A stretch of 14,465 nucleotides of DNA, taken from the NCBI GenBank assembly GCA_002386065.1, contig DGES01000106.1:23436-37900 (forward strand), written 5' to 3'. Source of the DNA: Firmicutes bacterium UBA3920 (GTDB lineage Bacteria; Bacillota; Clostridia; Caldicoprobacterales; Xylanivirgaceae). Positions 1 to 6,752 of this stretch are shown piece by piece (the first letter of the stretch is position 1; each line of letters begins with the position of its first letter). The translations under genes were made by a program, and so were the position numbers. Below the pieces are notes generated by a model. That model was not told the DNA's origin, made no database searches, and saw nothing but the letters and a program-made list of their open reading frames with translations.

Positions 1-468
1 AAGATAAGTATCCATTCAGGCAGTGACAAGTTTAGTATATTCCCCATTGTAGGTGAAATTACTAAAGGACGATACCATCTCAAAACAGCAGGAACTAATT
101 GGCTCGAAGCCATGAAACTTGTAGCCAAAAAAGCACCAAAGCTATATAGGGAAATACACAAATTTGCCTTAGATAATATGGATGAAGCCAAAGCATACTA
201 TCACGTAAGTACCAACATTGACAATATACCCGATATAGATACCCTTACCGACGAAGAACTACCCAGTCTATTTGATATGCCTGACAGTAGACAGGTAATT
301 CACATAACATATGGACTTATACTACAGGCAAAAGATGAAAAGGGTAATTATCTATTTAAAGATAAACTCTATGATATATGGAATACCTATGAAGAAGAAT
401 ATGCAGAACTCTTAATAGAACATATAGGTAAGCATCTACAAGAATTAGGACTGACACCAAATAATTAA
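1..468 (+). CDS. uxaE: Tagaturonate epimerase, C-terminal part (5' end outside window)
   Basis: The frame is open from the first base and ends at TAA 466-468, giving the last 155 residues. The in-frame ATG at 112 is internal, because matching family sequence (IHSGSDKFSIFP near the edge, then HLKTAGTNWLEA) continues upstream of it. These motifs are those I associate with UxaE, the D-tagaturonate/D-fructuronate epimerase first characterised in Thermotoga. UxaE links galacturonate to the glucuronate branch of hexuronate catabolism in the cytoplasm. Family members are roughly 480 residues long, so about two thirds lies to the left. The gene converges on the galM-like gene and shares its terminator. 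The other sugar-acid genes nearby fit the call. The main uncertainty is that only the C-terminus is visible. Confidence 0.82.
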   Translation, partial: KISIHSGSDKFSIFPIVGEITKGRYHLKTAGTNWLEAMKLVAKKAPKLYREIHKFALDNMDEAKAYYHVSTNIDNIPDIDTLTDEELPSLFDMPDSRQVIHITYGLILQAKDEKGNYLFKDKLYDIWNTYEEEYAELLIEHIGKHLQELGLTPNN

Positions 469-498
469 AAAGATGTATATGACATCAACATGTATCTA

Positions 499-546
499 CA
501 TTTATAGAAAATACCGATTATTAATAATCGGTATTTTCTATAAATG
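499..546. terminator. Bidirectional terminator, 48-bp perfect palindrome
   Basis: Bases 499-522 are exactly the reverse complement of 523-546. The stem has a small GC clamp (ACCGAT/ATCGGT) flanked by AGAAAAT/ATTTTCT, so each strand gives a hairpin whose 3' arm carries a short U run. It lies 30 nt after the uxaE stop and 14 nt after the end of the convergent aldose epimerase. It most likely ends both transcripts. Confidence 0.75.
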
Positions 547-560
547 AATATTCTATTTTT

Positions 561-1487
561 CTATTTAATGTCACCTAATCTAAGCTCTATAGTTCCTTCT
601 AGAATTTCACCAGGTGCTAAATGGACAGTACCTGTATTTTTAATCCCCTTTTCATCCATATTAAAGCCATTATTACAATTTGTAACTGGCTCTATTGCAA
701 AGAAATCCTTGTTATCCATAGGACAATATATAATACCATGGCTAAATATGGCATCTTTTTTCATTGTAAGTTGTACTCCGCTACCTGGCCAGGTTATTAT
801 GATATCATCATCCCCAATTGCAAAACAATTATCTAGAAAGTCATCCGTAAGCTCCCTACCCTTTGAAAAATCTAATCTCTCTTCCACATCTACATAAGTA
901 CCTGTAGGTATGGTAGTGTCGCCCGGATAAATACCTTTAATGGGCATACGCAACTCCACTTTGTTATCTGATTCTGTCAGCCGGCGCATAAAATAAGGAT
1001 GAATACCCATACCGGCTGGCATAGTAGTCTCGCCAATATTTTTAATAAGTAAATGTATAGCTAGACTATCTTCATCTATCAACTCATAAGTTATCTCTGA
1101 ATAGAATGGAAATGGCCACGACATATCATCAAAATCTCTGCTATCAAATGTCAAAACAATTCTTGAATTATCATTATAGGTAACCTTAAGTGGTCTTTGC
1201 CAAACCTCTCCATGAATAGTATGTCCATCGTCATTATTTATAGCAAGTCTATATTCCCGTCCCTTATATCGCAGTATGCCATTCTCTATCCTATTAGAAA
1301 AAGGTATGAGGTTATATGAAGAAAAATCACCTGCCTCTTTACTTTCCAATGCAGTTCGTGGTGTGGGTCTCATAATATTAAGCCAATCATCCCCATGATA
1401 ATATTCGAAAGAATAAATACTACCACCCACCTCAGGGGATACCAATACTTTGAGTTTATCACTCTTTATTTTTAAAATCTGCTCCAT
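561..1487 (-). CDS. Aldose 1-epimerase family protein (GalM-like)
   Basis: This 308-residue protein has the aldose 1-epimerase (mutarotase) fold signature. Residues seen include the NRI motif (65-67), IHG with H92, GIHPYF with H163 and IEPVT with E266. The two histidines and the glutamate match the catalytic set that interconverts alpha and beta anomers of sugars. I chose the ATG at 1487. A GGAGGG ribosome binding site lies 6 nt upstream, whereas the in-frame ATG at 1502 would place that site inside the coding region. The start is 1 nt past the TAG of the larA-like gene, so the two are probably translationally coupled in one operon. The substrate is not shown by the sequence. Given the neighbours, a hexuronate or an aldose released with it is likely. 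Confidence 0.85.
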   Translation of the reverse strand: MEQILKIKSDKLKVLVSPEVGGSIYSFEYYHGDDWLNIMRPTPRTALESKEAGDFSSYNLIPFSNRIENGILRYKGREYRLAINNDDGHTIHGEVWQRPLKVTYNDNSRIVLTFDSRDFDDMSWPFPFYSEITYELIDEDSLAIHLLIKNIGETTMPAGMGIHPYFMRRLTESDNKVELRMPIKGIYPGDTTIPTGTYVDVEERLDFSKGRELTDDFLDNCFAIGDDDIIITWPGSGVQLTMKKDAIFSHGIIYCPMDNKDFFAIEPVTNCNNGFNMDEKGIKNTGTVHLAPGEILEGTIELRLGDIK

Positions 1488-1488
1488 A

Positions 1489-2775
1489 CTATCCCTCCTC
1501 AAATTTTTTCCTATCTACCCATAACCCTAATGCCGGATTACTTATGTAGAATATCTCTTCCCCATTTTTTAAGACATTATATCCGTCTTTGAGCTTGTTT
1601 GGATCGTATAATCTATAGGTCTCCTCTAAGGGCATATATTGGAAATTTACCCCTTCTATCTCTTCTCTTGTTAAATGCTCTACAGCATACGTTATATTAA
1701 ATCTATCATCTGAGGAACCATGTATTAAATGGGCTGCCACCGATTGGTTCGTTCTCAACTCATCTTCAGTATTATAGAGCTCCAAAACTCTGTCCCTGCC
1801 TACATAGCCATATTTTCTAATGAGCTTATCTATACCTTCATCTTCGCCAAACTGCCTAACTCCAGGTGCTATAATTATGAGGTCACCATCATCGGCTATG
1901 GCCATTCTGGTCCTATATATGGCCTTATTACCTAACCATGTACTCTTAAACTCCCTTTCATTTAAATACACAACTACTTTTTTAAAAGGTTCATCCACAA
2001 ATGTCAAATTTTTTTCCTGGCTCAAAGCCACAGCAGCCTCGAATACACCCCTATTCCTTCCTATAAATAGACCATGTATGGCAATCTCACCTTGGTGTTC
2101 AGTGGTCACTGTGAGAACATACATGAGGGGTATCTCCTTAGCAAAATGTTCCTCTGCGTAGTCAAACACCTTTCTCACAGGTGAATGATCTTTTCCCATG
2201 AGTCGTTCCATACCATATACTGCCCCTAGCATATGGGTACTATTTATCATATTTTTACCACCACATCCCACGAATATATTCTTGCTATAGTTTGCCATAC
2301 CTACAACCTCGTGGGGTACCACCTGACCTATAGATATTATTATATCATATTTCCCACTTACTAGAAGTTTATTTACCTCTACATCTACAGATTCTTTCAT
2401 AAGTCCCTCTGAAATTTCCTCTATAAAATCAGATGGCACTTCCCCTATCTTAACCACATCTTCGCGCCAGTTATGGTCTATGAAACATTCCTTAGGTATC
2501 TCATTGCCAAACATCTCAGTTCTCTCCTCATCAGACATGGGCATATGAGTTCCTAACGCTGGTAATATATCCACATTACATCCGTCTTTAAGCAATGTAT
2601 AATACATTTCTGTCAATTTACCTGCACCTGAATGATAGCGTGTAAAATCAGGAGGAATAATGAGTGCATTTTTAATAGTTCTATCTAAACCCTCTATAGA
2701 GTCTCTTACAGCTACTCTTATTTGCTCATCTGTTAAACCAGAATCATCATTACCTCTAAGCCTTATATCAACCAT
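1489..2775 (-). CDS. LarA-superfamily nickel-pincer 2-hydroxyacid epimerase, possibly gluconate/mannonate 2-epimerase
   Basis: This 428-residue protein belongs to the LarA (lactate racemase, DUF2088) superfamily. Spacing of key residues mirrors Lactobacillus LarA. D43/R46 sit in PDFTR (LarA D72/R75), H77 in LGTHMP (H108), H155 in PHEVVG (H174), K165 (the pincer-anchoring K184) and H181 (the Ni ligand H200). From H77 to R46 the offset drifts by two, but from H155 onward it is constant at 19. These enzymes use a Ni-containing NPN cofactor to invert the carbinol carbon next to a carboxylate. Some members are D-gluconate 2-epimerases. Lying next to gnd, a mannonate-type SDR and uxaE, mannonate/gluconate is the best substrate guess. 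It has a GGAGGT site 7 nt before the ATG and is the first gene of a unit with the aldose epimerase. larB, larC and larE are not in the window. Family confidence is high; substrate confidence is moderate. Confidence 0.85.
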   Translation of the reverse strand: MVDIRLRGNDDSGLTDEQIRVAVRDSIEGLDRTIKNALIIPPDFTRYHSGAGKLTEMYYTLLKDGCNVDILPALGTHMPMSDEERTEMFGNEIPKECFIDHNWREDVVKIGEVPSDFIEEISEGLMKESVDVEVNKLLVSGKYDIIISIGQVVPHEVVGMANYSKNIFVGCGGKNMINSTHMLGAVYGMERLMGKDHSPVRKVFDYAEEHFAKEIPLMYVLTVTTEHQGEIAIHGLFIGRNRGVFEAAVALSQEKNLTFVDEPFKKVVVYLNEREFKSTWLGNKAIYRTRMAIADDGDLIIIAPGVRQFGEDEGIDKLIRKYGYVGRDRVLELYNTEDELRTNQSVAAHLIHGSSDDRFNITYAVEHLTREEIEGVNFQYMPLEETYRLYDPNKLKDGYNVLKNGEEIFYISNPALGLWVDRKKFEEG

Positions 2776-2880
2776 ATATGTCTACCTCCATATATTTAAT
2801 GTCCTCGTTTTTTATGTATCATTAAAGGAAATTTTGTTTTATTCCTTAAAATGTAAATAATTAGAATCTCACAATGGCCC

Positions 2881-2904
2881 TTATACATCTGTACAGATGT
2901 ATAA
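2881..2904. promoter_or_regulatory. 24-bp perfect palindrome, probable operator for the larA-like/galM-like unit
   Basis: The half-site TTATACATCTGT is followed directly by its exact reverse complement. It lies between the terminator of the SDR gene and the larA-like gene, 106 nt upstream of that gene's ATG. No U run follows on either strand, so it is unlikely to be a terminator. A weak minus-strand -10 (TATACA, 2903-2898) lies inside it, with a poor TTTGGT -35 at 2925-2920. That arrangement would suit a repressor. The symmetry suits a dimeric regulator, for example of the GntR type, but the owner cannot be told from the sequence. Confidence 0.6.
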
Positions 2905-2946
2905 ACTTTCTATAAAAATACCAAACATTCTTGATTAACTATCTAT

Positions 2947-2988
2947 ATACAAAACTCAGATGGATTTTGTTCCATCTGAGTTTTGTAT
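2947..2988 (-). terminator. Rho-independent terminator after the SDR gene
   Basis: An 18-bp perfect stem (2947-2964 with 2971-2988) and a 6-nt loop start 2 nt after the TAA of the SDR gene. On the minus strand the 3' arm ends in GTTTTGTATAT. It should separate gnd-SDR transcription from the larA-like unit. Confidence 0.75.
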
Positions 2989-2990
2989 CA

Positions 2991-3809
2991 TTACACCCCT
3001 GCATAAGCAGAAAATCCACCATCAATAGGTATAATCGTACCATTTACAAATGAAGCTGCATCAGATACAAGCCATATTATAGCACCTATTAATTCTTCAG
3101 GCTTGCCATATCTGCCCATAGGCGTATGAGCCTTTATCGCTTTACCTCTGGGTGTATCTCCACCTGTATCTTCATCAACTAATAGATAATAGTTCTGTTG
3201 AGTCAATAAAAAGCCAGGAGCTATTGCATTTACTCTTATATTCTTAGAATAATTTTGGTTTAAGTACACAGCCATCCATTTTGTAAAGTTATCTATTGCT
3301 GCCTTCGCTGCACCATATCCAACAACTCGTGTCAAAGGCCTTATAGCAGCCATAGAAGATATATTTATTATATTTCCCTCACCTTGTTCTGCTATAACCT
3401 TTCCAAAGACTTGAGTTGTAAGGATCGTACCCATGAAGTTTAAATTAAATACCCACTGTAGGGCTTCTATAGGAATATCAAAAAAGCTCATGTCATCTCC
3501 TGTGGTAGCATCTGCCCTATTGCCCCCTGCACCATTTATTAGTATATCTACCCTACCGTATTTATCCATTACAACTTCTTTAGATTCTATAAGACTATCT
3601 TTGTCTAAGACATCCACTTTAAGACCTATTGCATCTCCACCTGCATCGACTATTTCCTTAGCTACTTTTTTTGCTCCATCTTCATCAATATCAAGTACTG
3701 CTACTTTGACACCTCTTGCCCCAAGCTGTCTTGACATCTCACTACATAATATACCTGCGCCACCTGTTATAACTGCAACCTTATCAGTTAAATCAAAATT
3801 TATATCCAT
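2991..3809 (-). CDS. SDR-family D-fructuronate reductase / D-mannonate oxidoreductase
   Basis: This 272-residue classical short-chain dehydrogenase carries a TGGAGIL nucleotide loop at 15-21 (a variant of TGxxxGIG), NGAGG (92-96), ISS (150-152) and the catalytic Y165-x3-K169. D40 at the end of beta-2 argues for NAD(H). Overall similarity, including the INISSMAAIRPLTRVVGYGA block, the RVNAIAPGF block, HTPMGRYGKPEELIG and the IDGGFSAYAGV tail, is to the SDR group annotated as mannonate oxidoreductase/fructuronate reductase (YjmF-like). This is the alternative to the long-chain UxuB. It would reduce fructuronate to mannonate. AGGAGG precedes the ATG by 10 nt. It lies 102 nt after gnd with an inverted repeat between them, and a terminator follows. 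A gluconate 5-dehydrogenase-like role is the main alternative. Confidence 0.8.
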   Translation of the reverse strand: MDINFDLTDKVAVITGGAGILCSEMSRQLGARGVKVAVLDIDEDGAKKVAKEIVDAGGDAIGLKVDVLDKDSLIESKEVVMDKYGRVDILINGAGGNRADATTGDDMSFFDIPIEALQWVFNLNFMGTILTTQVFGKVIAEQGEGNIINISSMAAIRPLTRVVGYGAAKAAIDNFTKWMAVYLNQNYSKNIRVNAIAPGFLLTQQNYYLLVDEDTGGDTPRGKAIKAHTPMGRYGKPEELIGAIIWLVSDAASFVNGTIIPIDGGFSAYAGV

Positions 3810-3837
3810 GTCTCTAGTCCTCCTTATAATTTTATGG

Positions 3838-3873
3838 CCAACAAAATTTTCATATCTATAGAAATTTTATTGG
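3838..3873 (-). repeat. Intercistronic hairpin upstream of the SDR gene
   Basis: Bases 3838-3849 pair with 3862-3873 over 12 positions. One DNA mismatch becomes a G-U pair in minus-strand RNA. The loop is 12 nt and lies just upstream of the SDR ribosome binding site. A second small dyad, CTCATA-G-TATGAG, follows at 3877-3889. With no U run it looks more like an RNA-processing or stability element, or an operator, than a terminator. Confidence 0.4.
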
Positions 3874-3911
3874 TTACTCATAGTATGAGACAACTTTTCA
3901 ATATAATTTAT

Positions 3912-5333
3912 CTATGCAAGCCAATCGGTATGATATATACCTTCGCTATCTACACGCTCATATGTGTGTGCACCAAAATAATCTCGTTGGGCCTGAATTA
4001 GATTAGCCGGCAACCTCTCTCTCCTATATGAATCATAATATGATAGAGCGGAACTAAATGATGGTACAGGTATACCATACTTTGTAGCTACCATAACTAC
4101 ATGTCTCCAACCATCCTGGGCATCACCAATAGCTTCTTTAAAATAGTCATCTAACATTAGATTTGCAAGAGACTCATTTCTATCATAAGCAGCCTTTATA
4201 TCTTTTAAAAATTGAGCCCTTATTATACAGCCACCTCTCCATAGTAGTGCTATATTACCAAGATCTAAATCCCATCCATACACCTCTGACGCCTTTTTCA
4301 TAAGATCAAAACCTTGGGCATATGAACATATTTTAGATGCATATAGGGCTTTACCTATATCATCTATCAACTGATTTTTATCACCATCAAATTTGCATCT
4401 TTCCATGCAAGGTCCTGGTAAAACCTTGGATGCAGCTACCCTCTCTCCCTTCATAGCCGACATACACCGTGCAAATACTGCCTCTGCAATAGTTGGAGCA
4501 GCCACACCTAGTTCTAATGCCTCTTGCGAAGTCCATTTACCTGTACCCTTTTGACCTGCTTTATCAAGTATTATATCGACCATTGGACTACCTGTTTCGT
4601 CGTCTATCTTTCCTAGAATATCGGCTGTTATCTCTATTAAATACGAGTTGAGTACACCTTTGTTCCAGGTTTGAAATACTTCTTGCATCTCATGGACACT
4701 TAAATCAAGTAATTCAGCCATTATAAAATATGCCTCACTTATTAGCTCCATATCTCCATACTCTATACCATTATGAACCATTTTTACATAGTGCCCTGCT
4801 CCATCAGGCCCTATATAATCACAACAGCTCTCACCATCTACTTTTGCAGATATATCTATAAGTATATCTTTAACCTGTTCCCAAGCTTCAAATGAACCTC
4901 CAGGCATTATGCTAGGACCCTTAAGAGCTCCTTCTTCCCCTCCTGAAACTCCTACACCTAGATATAATATCCCTTTTCCCTCTAATTCTTTGCAGCGTCT
5001 TATAGTATCTTTAAAGTAAGAATTTCCACCATCAATTATTATGTCCCCTTTATCAAGATAGGGCAAAAGCTGCTCTATAACTGAATCTACAGGAGGACCA
5101 GCCTTTACCATCATCATAATCTTTCGTGGTTTTTTTAGTGATTTGACCAATTCTTCTATGCTATATGTAGCCGTTATTCTATCTTTTCCCTTTGCAGGAC
5201 CTTCTATGAATTGCTTTGTTGCCTTTTCCGTACGATTATATACTGACACTGAATAACCTTTACTCTCCATATTTAAAACCAAATTTTGACCCATCACAGC
5301 TAAGCCTATAAGCCCTATATCTGATTTGCCCAT
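3912..5333 (-). CDS. gnd: 6-phosphogluconate dehydrogenase, decarboxylating
   Basis: This full-length 473-residue protein matches the usual 470-480 length. Features seen are the N-terminal Rossmann motif GLIGLAVMGQNL (7-18), NRT at 33-35 (R34 is the residue that favours NADP), GVGVSGGEEGALKGPSIMPGG around 126-146, KMVHNGIEYGDM with catalytic K184 and E191, and the C-terminal AQRDYFGAHTYER block. It oxidatively decarboxylates 6-phosphogluconate to ribulose 5-phosphate in the cytoplasm. It starts at ATG with GAGGAG 9 nt upstream. It is the first gene of a unit with the SDR gene. A sigma-A promoter and a CRE/LacI-type palindrome lie directly upstream. Being embedded among sugar-acid genes, rather than with zwf, suggests a catabolic role on gluconate-derived 6-phosphogluconate. 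Confidence 0.95.
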   Translation of the reverse strand: MGKSDIGLIGLAVMGQNLVLNMESKGYSVSVYNRTEKATKQFIEGPAKGKDRITATYSIEELVKSLKKPRKIMMMVKAGPPVDSVIEQLLPYLDKGDIIIDGGNSYFKDTIRRCKELEGKGILYLGVGVSGGEEGALKGPSIMPGGSFEAWEQVKDILIDISAKVDGESCCDYIGPDGAGHYVKMVHNGIEYGDMELISEAYFIMAELLDLSVHEMQEVFQTWNKGVLNSYLIEITADILGKIDDETGSPMVDIILDKAGQKGTGKWTSQEALELGVAAPTIAEAVFARCMSAMKGERVAASKVLPGPCMERCKFDGDKNQLIDDIGKALYASKICSYAQGFDLMKKASEVYGWDLDLGNIALLWRGGCIIRAQFLKDIKAAYDRNESLANLMLDDYFKEAIGDAQDGWRHVVMVATKYGIPVPSFSSALSYYDSYRRERLPANLIQAQRDYFGAHTYERVDSEGIYHTDWLA

Positions 5334-5363
5334 ATCTTCACACTCCTCAATCCTTTTTAAATA

Positions 5364-5385
5364 TAATTGTAAGCGCTTACAATTA
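5364..5385. promoter_or_regulatory. CRE-like / LacI-family operator, 22-bp perfect palindrome
   Basis: The half-site TAATTGTAAGC is followed by its exact reverse complement. The core TGTAAGCGCTTACA fits the CcpA CRE consensus TGWAANCGNTNWCA at every position. It starts at the last base of the gnd -10 box and covers the expected transcription start, a position where binding would block initiation. The symmetry beyond the 14-bp core also fits a dedicated LacI-family repressor. Confidence 0.75.
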
Positions 5386-5413
5386 GTTTAACACCTACCC
5401 CCCTTTTAGTCAA
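5385..5413 (-). promoter_or_regulatory. Sigma-A-type promoter for gnd
   Basis: On the minus strand TTGACT (5413-5408) and TAAACT (5390-5385) are separated by 17 nt. The -35 matches consensus in five of six positions and the -10 in four of six. It sits 52 nt upstream of the gnd ATG and abuts the palindromic operator. Confidence 0.65.
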
Positions 5414-5432
5414 ATAATTTTTAATATTAATA

Positions 5433-5816
5433 TTAAGCAGGTATTACCCTAATCTCAACATTTGGCAACCTTAGTTCAAGCTGCCTTATGATATTTTCAT
5501 CCCCTTTAGATTGGGGGCCTTCTCCAACTATTATCATGTCTACGCCATTCTTTTCTGCAAAGTCTACCAATTTGTCTACAACATCTTCTGCCCTTAGAAC
5601 TGTCATATCAGCGCCGGCAGCTTTCGATATTTGGAAGAGATAATCTAATGCTTCTCCTTCATCAGGATTGCCTAAAAAATTATCTCCAGTTTTTGCAACG
5701 TGAACAACCTTTAACTCACCTTCTAATTTAGTACACAATTTTTGTCCTACCTTTATTAGACGCTCACATGTCCTTTGCCTTGTCACACAAACCATGATCT
5801 TTTCTCTTTCTTTCAC
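5433..5816 (-). CDS. Universal-stress-protein-like protein (KdpD N-domain type)
   Basis: This 127-residue single-domain protein opens with KIMVCVTRQRTCERLI. It has the alternating beta/alpha pattern of the UspA fold, including VDMIIVGEGP near residue 95. The opening resembles the Usp domain of the KdpD sensor kinases more than classical UspA. Such proteins usually bind nucleotides, but the function here is unknown. The start is a GTG at 5816 with GGGAG 6 nt upstream. An ATG seven codons in is the alternative. It lies 18 nt after the TIM-barrel gene, so the two form one transcription unit. An AT-rich dyad and the gnd promoter follow. A regulatory or stress-linked role alongside sugar-acid use is possible but unproven. 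Confidence 0.7.
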   Translation of the reverse strand: MKEREKIMVCVTRQRTCERLIKVGQKLCTKLEGELKVVHVAKTGDNFLGNPDEGEALDYLFQISKAAGADMTVLRAEDVVDKLVDFAEKNGVDMIIVGEGPQSKGDENIIRQLELRLPNVEIRVIPA

Positions 5817-5834
5817 GGCAATCTCCCTCTTTAT

Positions 5835-6659
5835 TTAAAGTTGTTTATTTTCATACAATTTACACGAAAAGATACTTTTTAAAAAATCAATAGATTGTAG
5901 CATATCTAGATAGTGATTATAATTAGTTCTATATACTTCTAATATAATAGGTCCACAATAGCCCTGCCTATGTAGTTGAGCATATAATCCTTTAAAATCA
6001 TATTCACCCATTCCTGGAAGATATAAATTTCCATCTTTATCAAAATCACATATATGAACATTTGCAACCCTATCCCCCATATTATATAAGAACTCTTCTG
6101 GAGAATAACCACTCTTTATTGCTTGCTTTATATCCAGTGTAAAGTATATATTATCGCCTTTAGTATTTTCAAGTAATTTTACTGCAAATTGGGGGTCACT
6201 ATACCAACACCAATATACATTCTCCCACGAAAACTTAATACCAAAATCAGCAGCAATATTACTCAGTTCATCAGTTATCCTGCCTATACGTTTAAAGTCA
6301 AGTTTTGGTTGTGTATTTAATCTCACAGGAGGTCCATGAAATACATATACCTCAGCCCCAATTGCCTGTGCACCTTCCAATACCTTCAGCCATATATCTA
6401 GTGAATCCTTTCTCTGTCTATATGTACTAGCAAACAGTTGGGGCTCAAACTGGGTACTCAAAGTATGTACCGAATGAACGTGCATATTATGTCTATTTAA
6501 AGTATCTATCAATCCCTGGCAAAATTCTCTATTATATTCACTATATGAACCTAAAAATAGTTCTGCCACATCAATACCCATATCTCCTATTATATCAATT
6601 GCCTTTTCTGTAGGATAATCTGGATAAAAACTTGCCGTAGATAATCCTATATCCAACAT
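5835..6659 (-). CDS. Sugar phosphate isomerase/epimerase-like TIM-barrel protein
   Basis: This 274-residue protein of the xylose-isomerase-like TIM-barrel superfamily (AP endonuclease family 2 fold) opens with MLDIGLSTASFYP. It shows likely metal ligands E146 (SWENVY), D176 (TLDIKQA), H202 (NVHICDFD) and E241 (LEVYRT), plus H108 in FHGPP. The segment HICDFDKDGNLYLPGMGEYDF is typical of ketose 3-epimerase/isomerase members. The substrate cannot be read from the sequence. AGGGGG sits 4-5 nt before the ATG. It is the first gene of a two-gene unit with the Usp-like protein, and the gnd cluster follows. An isomerase or epimerase acting on a sugar or sugar acid of the same pathway is a reasonable guess. 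Confidence 0.75.
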   Translation of the reverse strand: MLDIGLSTASFYPDYPTEKAIDIIGDMGIDVAELFLGSYSEYNREFCQGLIDTLNRHNMHVHSVHTLSTQFEPQLFASTYRQRKDSLDIWLKVLEGAQAIGAEVYVFHGPPVRLNTQPKLDFKRIGRITDELSNIAADFGIKFSWENVYWCWYSDPQFAVKLLENTKGDNIYFTLDIKQAIKSGYSPEEFLYNMGDRVANVHICDFDKDGNLYLPGMGEYDFKGLYAQLHRQGYCGPIILEVYRTNYNHYLDMLQSIDFLKSIFSCKLYENKQL

Positions 6660-6701
6660 AAAACCCCCTATCTCTCAGGCTATATATTTCCACTACTTTA
6701 T

Positions 6702-6707
6702 ATTATA
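6702..6707 (-). promoter_or_regulatory. Putative -10 box for the TIM-barrel/Usp unit
   Basis: A perfect TATAAT lies on the minus strand 42 nt upstream of the TIM-barrel ATG. The only -35 at 17 nt is a run of T from the preceding terminator, so the promoter is weak or activator-dependent as seen. Confidence 0.35.
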
Positions 6708-6720
6708 AACCATTTACGCC

Positions 6721-6752
6721 TAAAAAAAAAGTGAAGCACTAAAAACCTTCAC
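6721..6752 (-). terminator. Rho-independent terminator overlapping the end of the YitT-family gene
   Basis: On the minus strand GTGAAG (6752-6747) pairs with CTTCAC (6736-6731) across a 10-nt loop and is followed by nine T residues. The 5' arm and the stop codon are inside the stem-loop, so the terminator is embedded in the last codons of the gene. Confidence 0.8.

Noticed and set aside
544..897. 117-codon + strand frame beginning just after the terminator
   Set aside because: It is antisense to the aldose epimerase, and its start lies in the end of the palindrome with no ribosome binding site.
1488..1502. Upstream ATG for the aldose epimerase
   Set aside because: It would place the GGAGGG ribosome binding site inside the coding sequence. 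The ATG at 1487 has proper spacing and begins the recognisable domain.
2881..2904. The palindrome as a terminator of the SDR unit
   Set aside because: No U run follows on the minus strand, and a much better terminator is already present at 2947-2988.
3433..3861. 142-codon open frame on the + strand opposite the SDR gene
   Set aside because: It lies antisense to a complete SDR with intact motifs. Its Ser/Pro/Leu-rich composition is what the complement of that gene produces, and no ribosome binding site precedes it.
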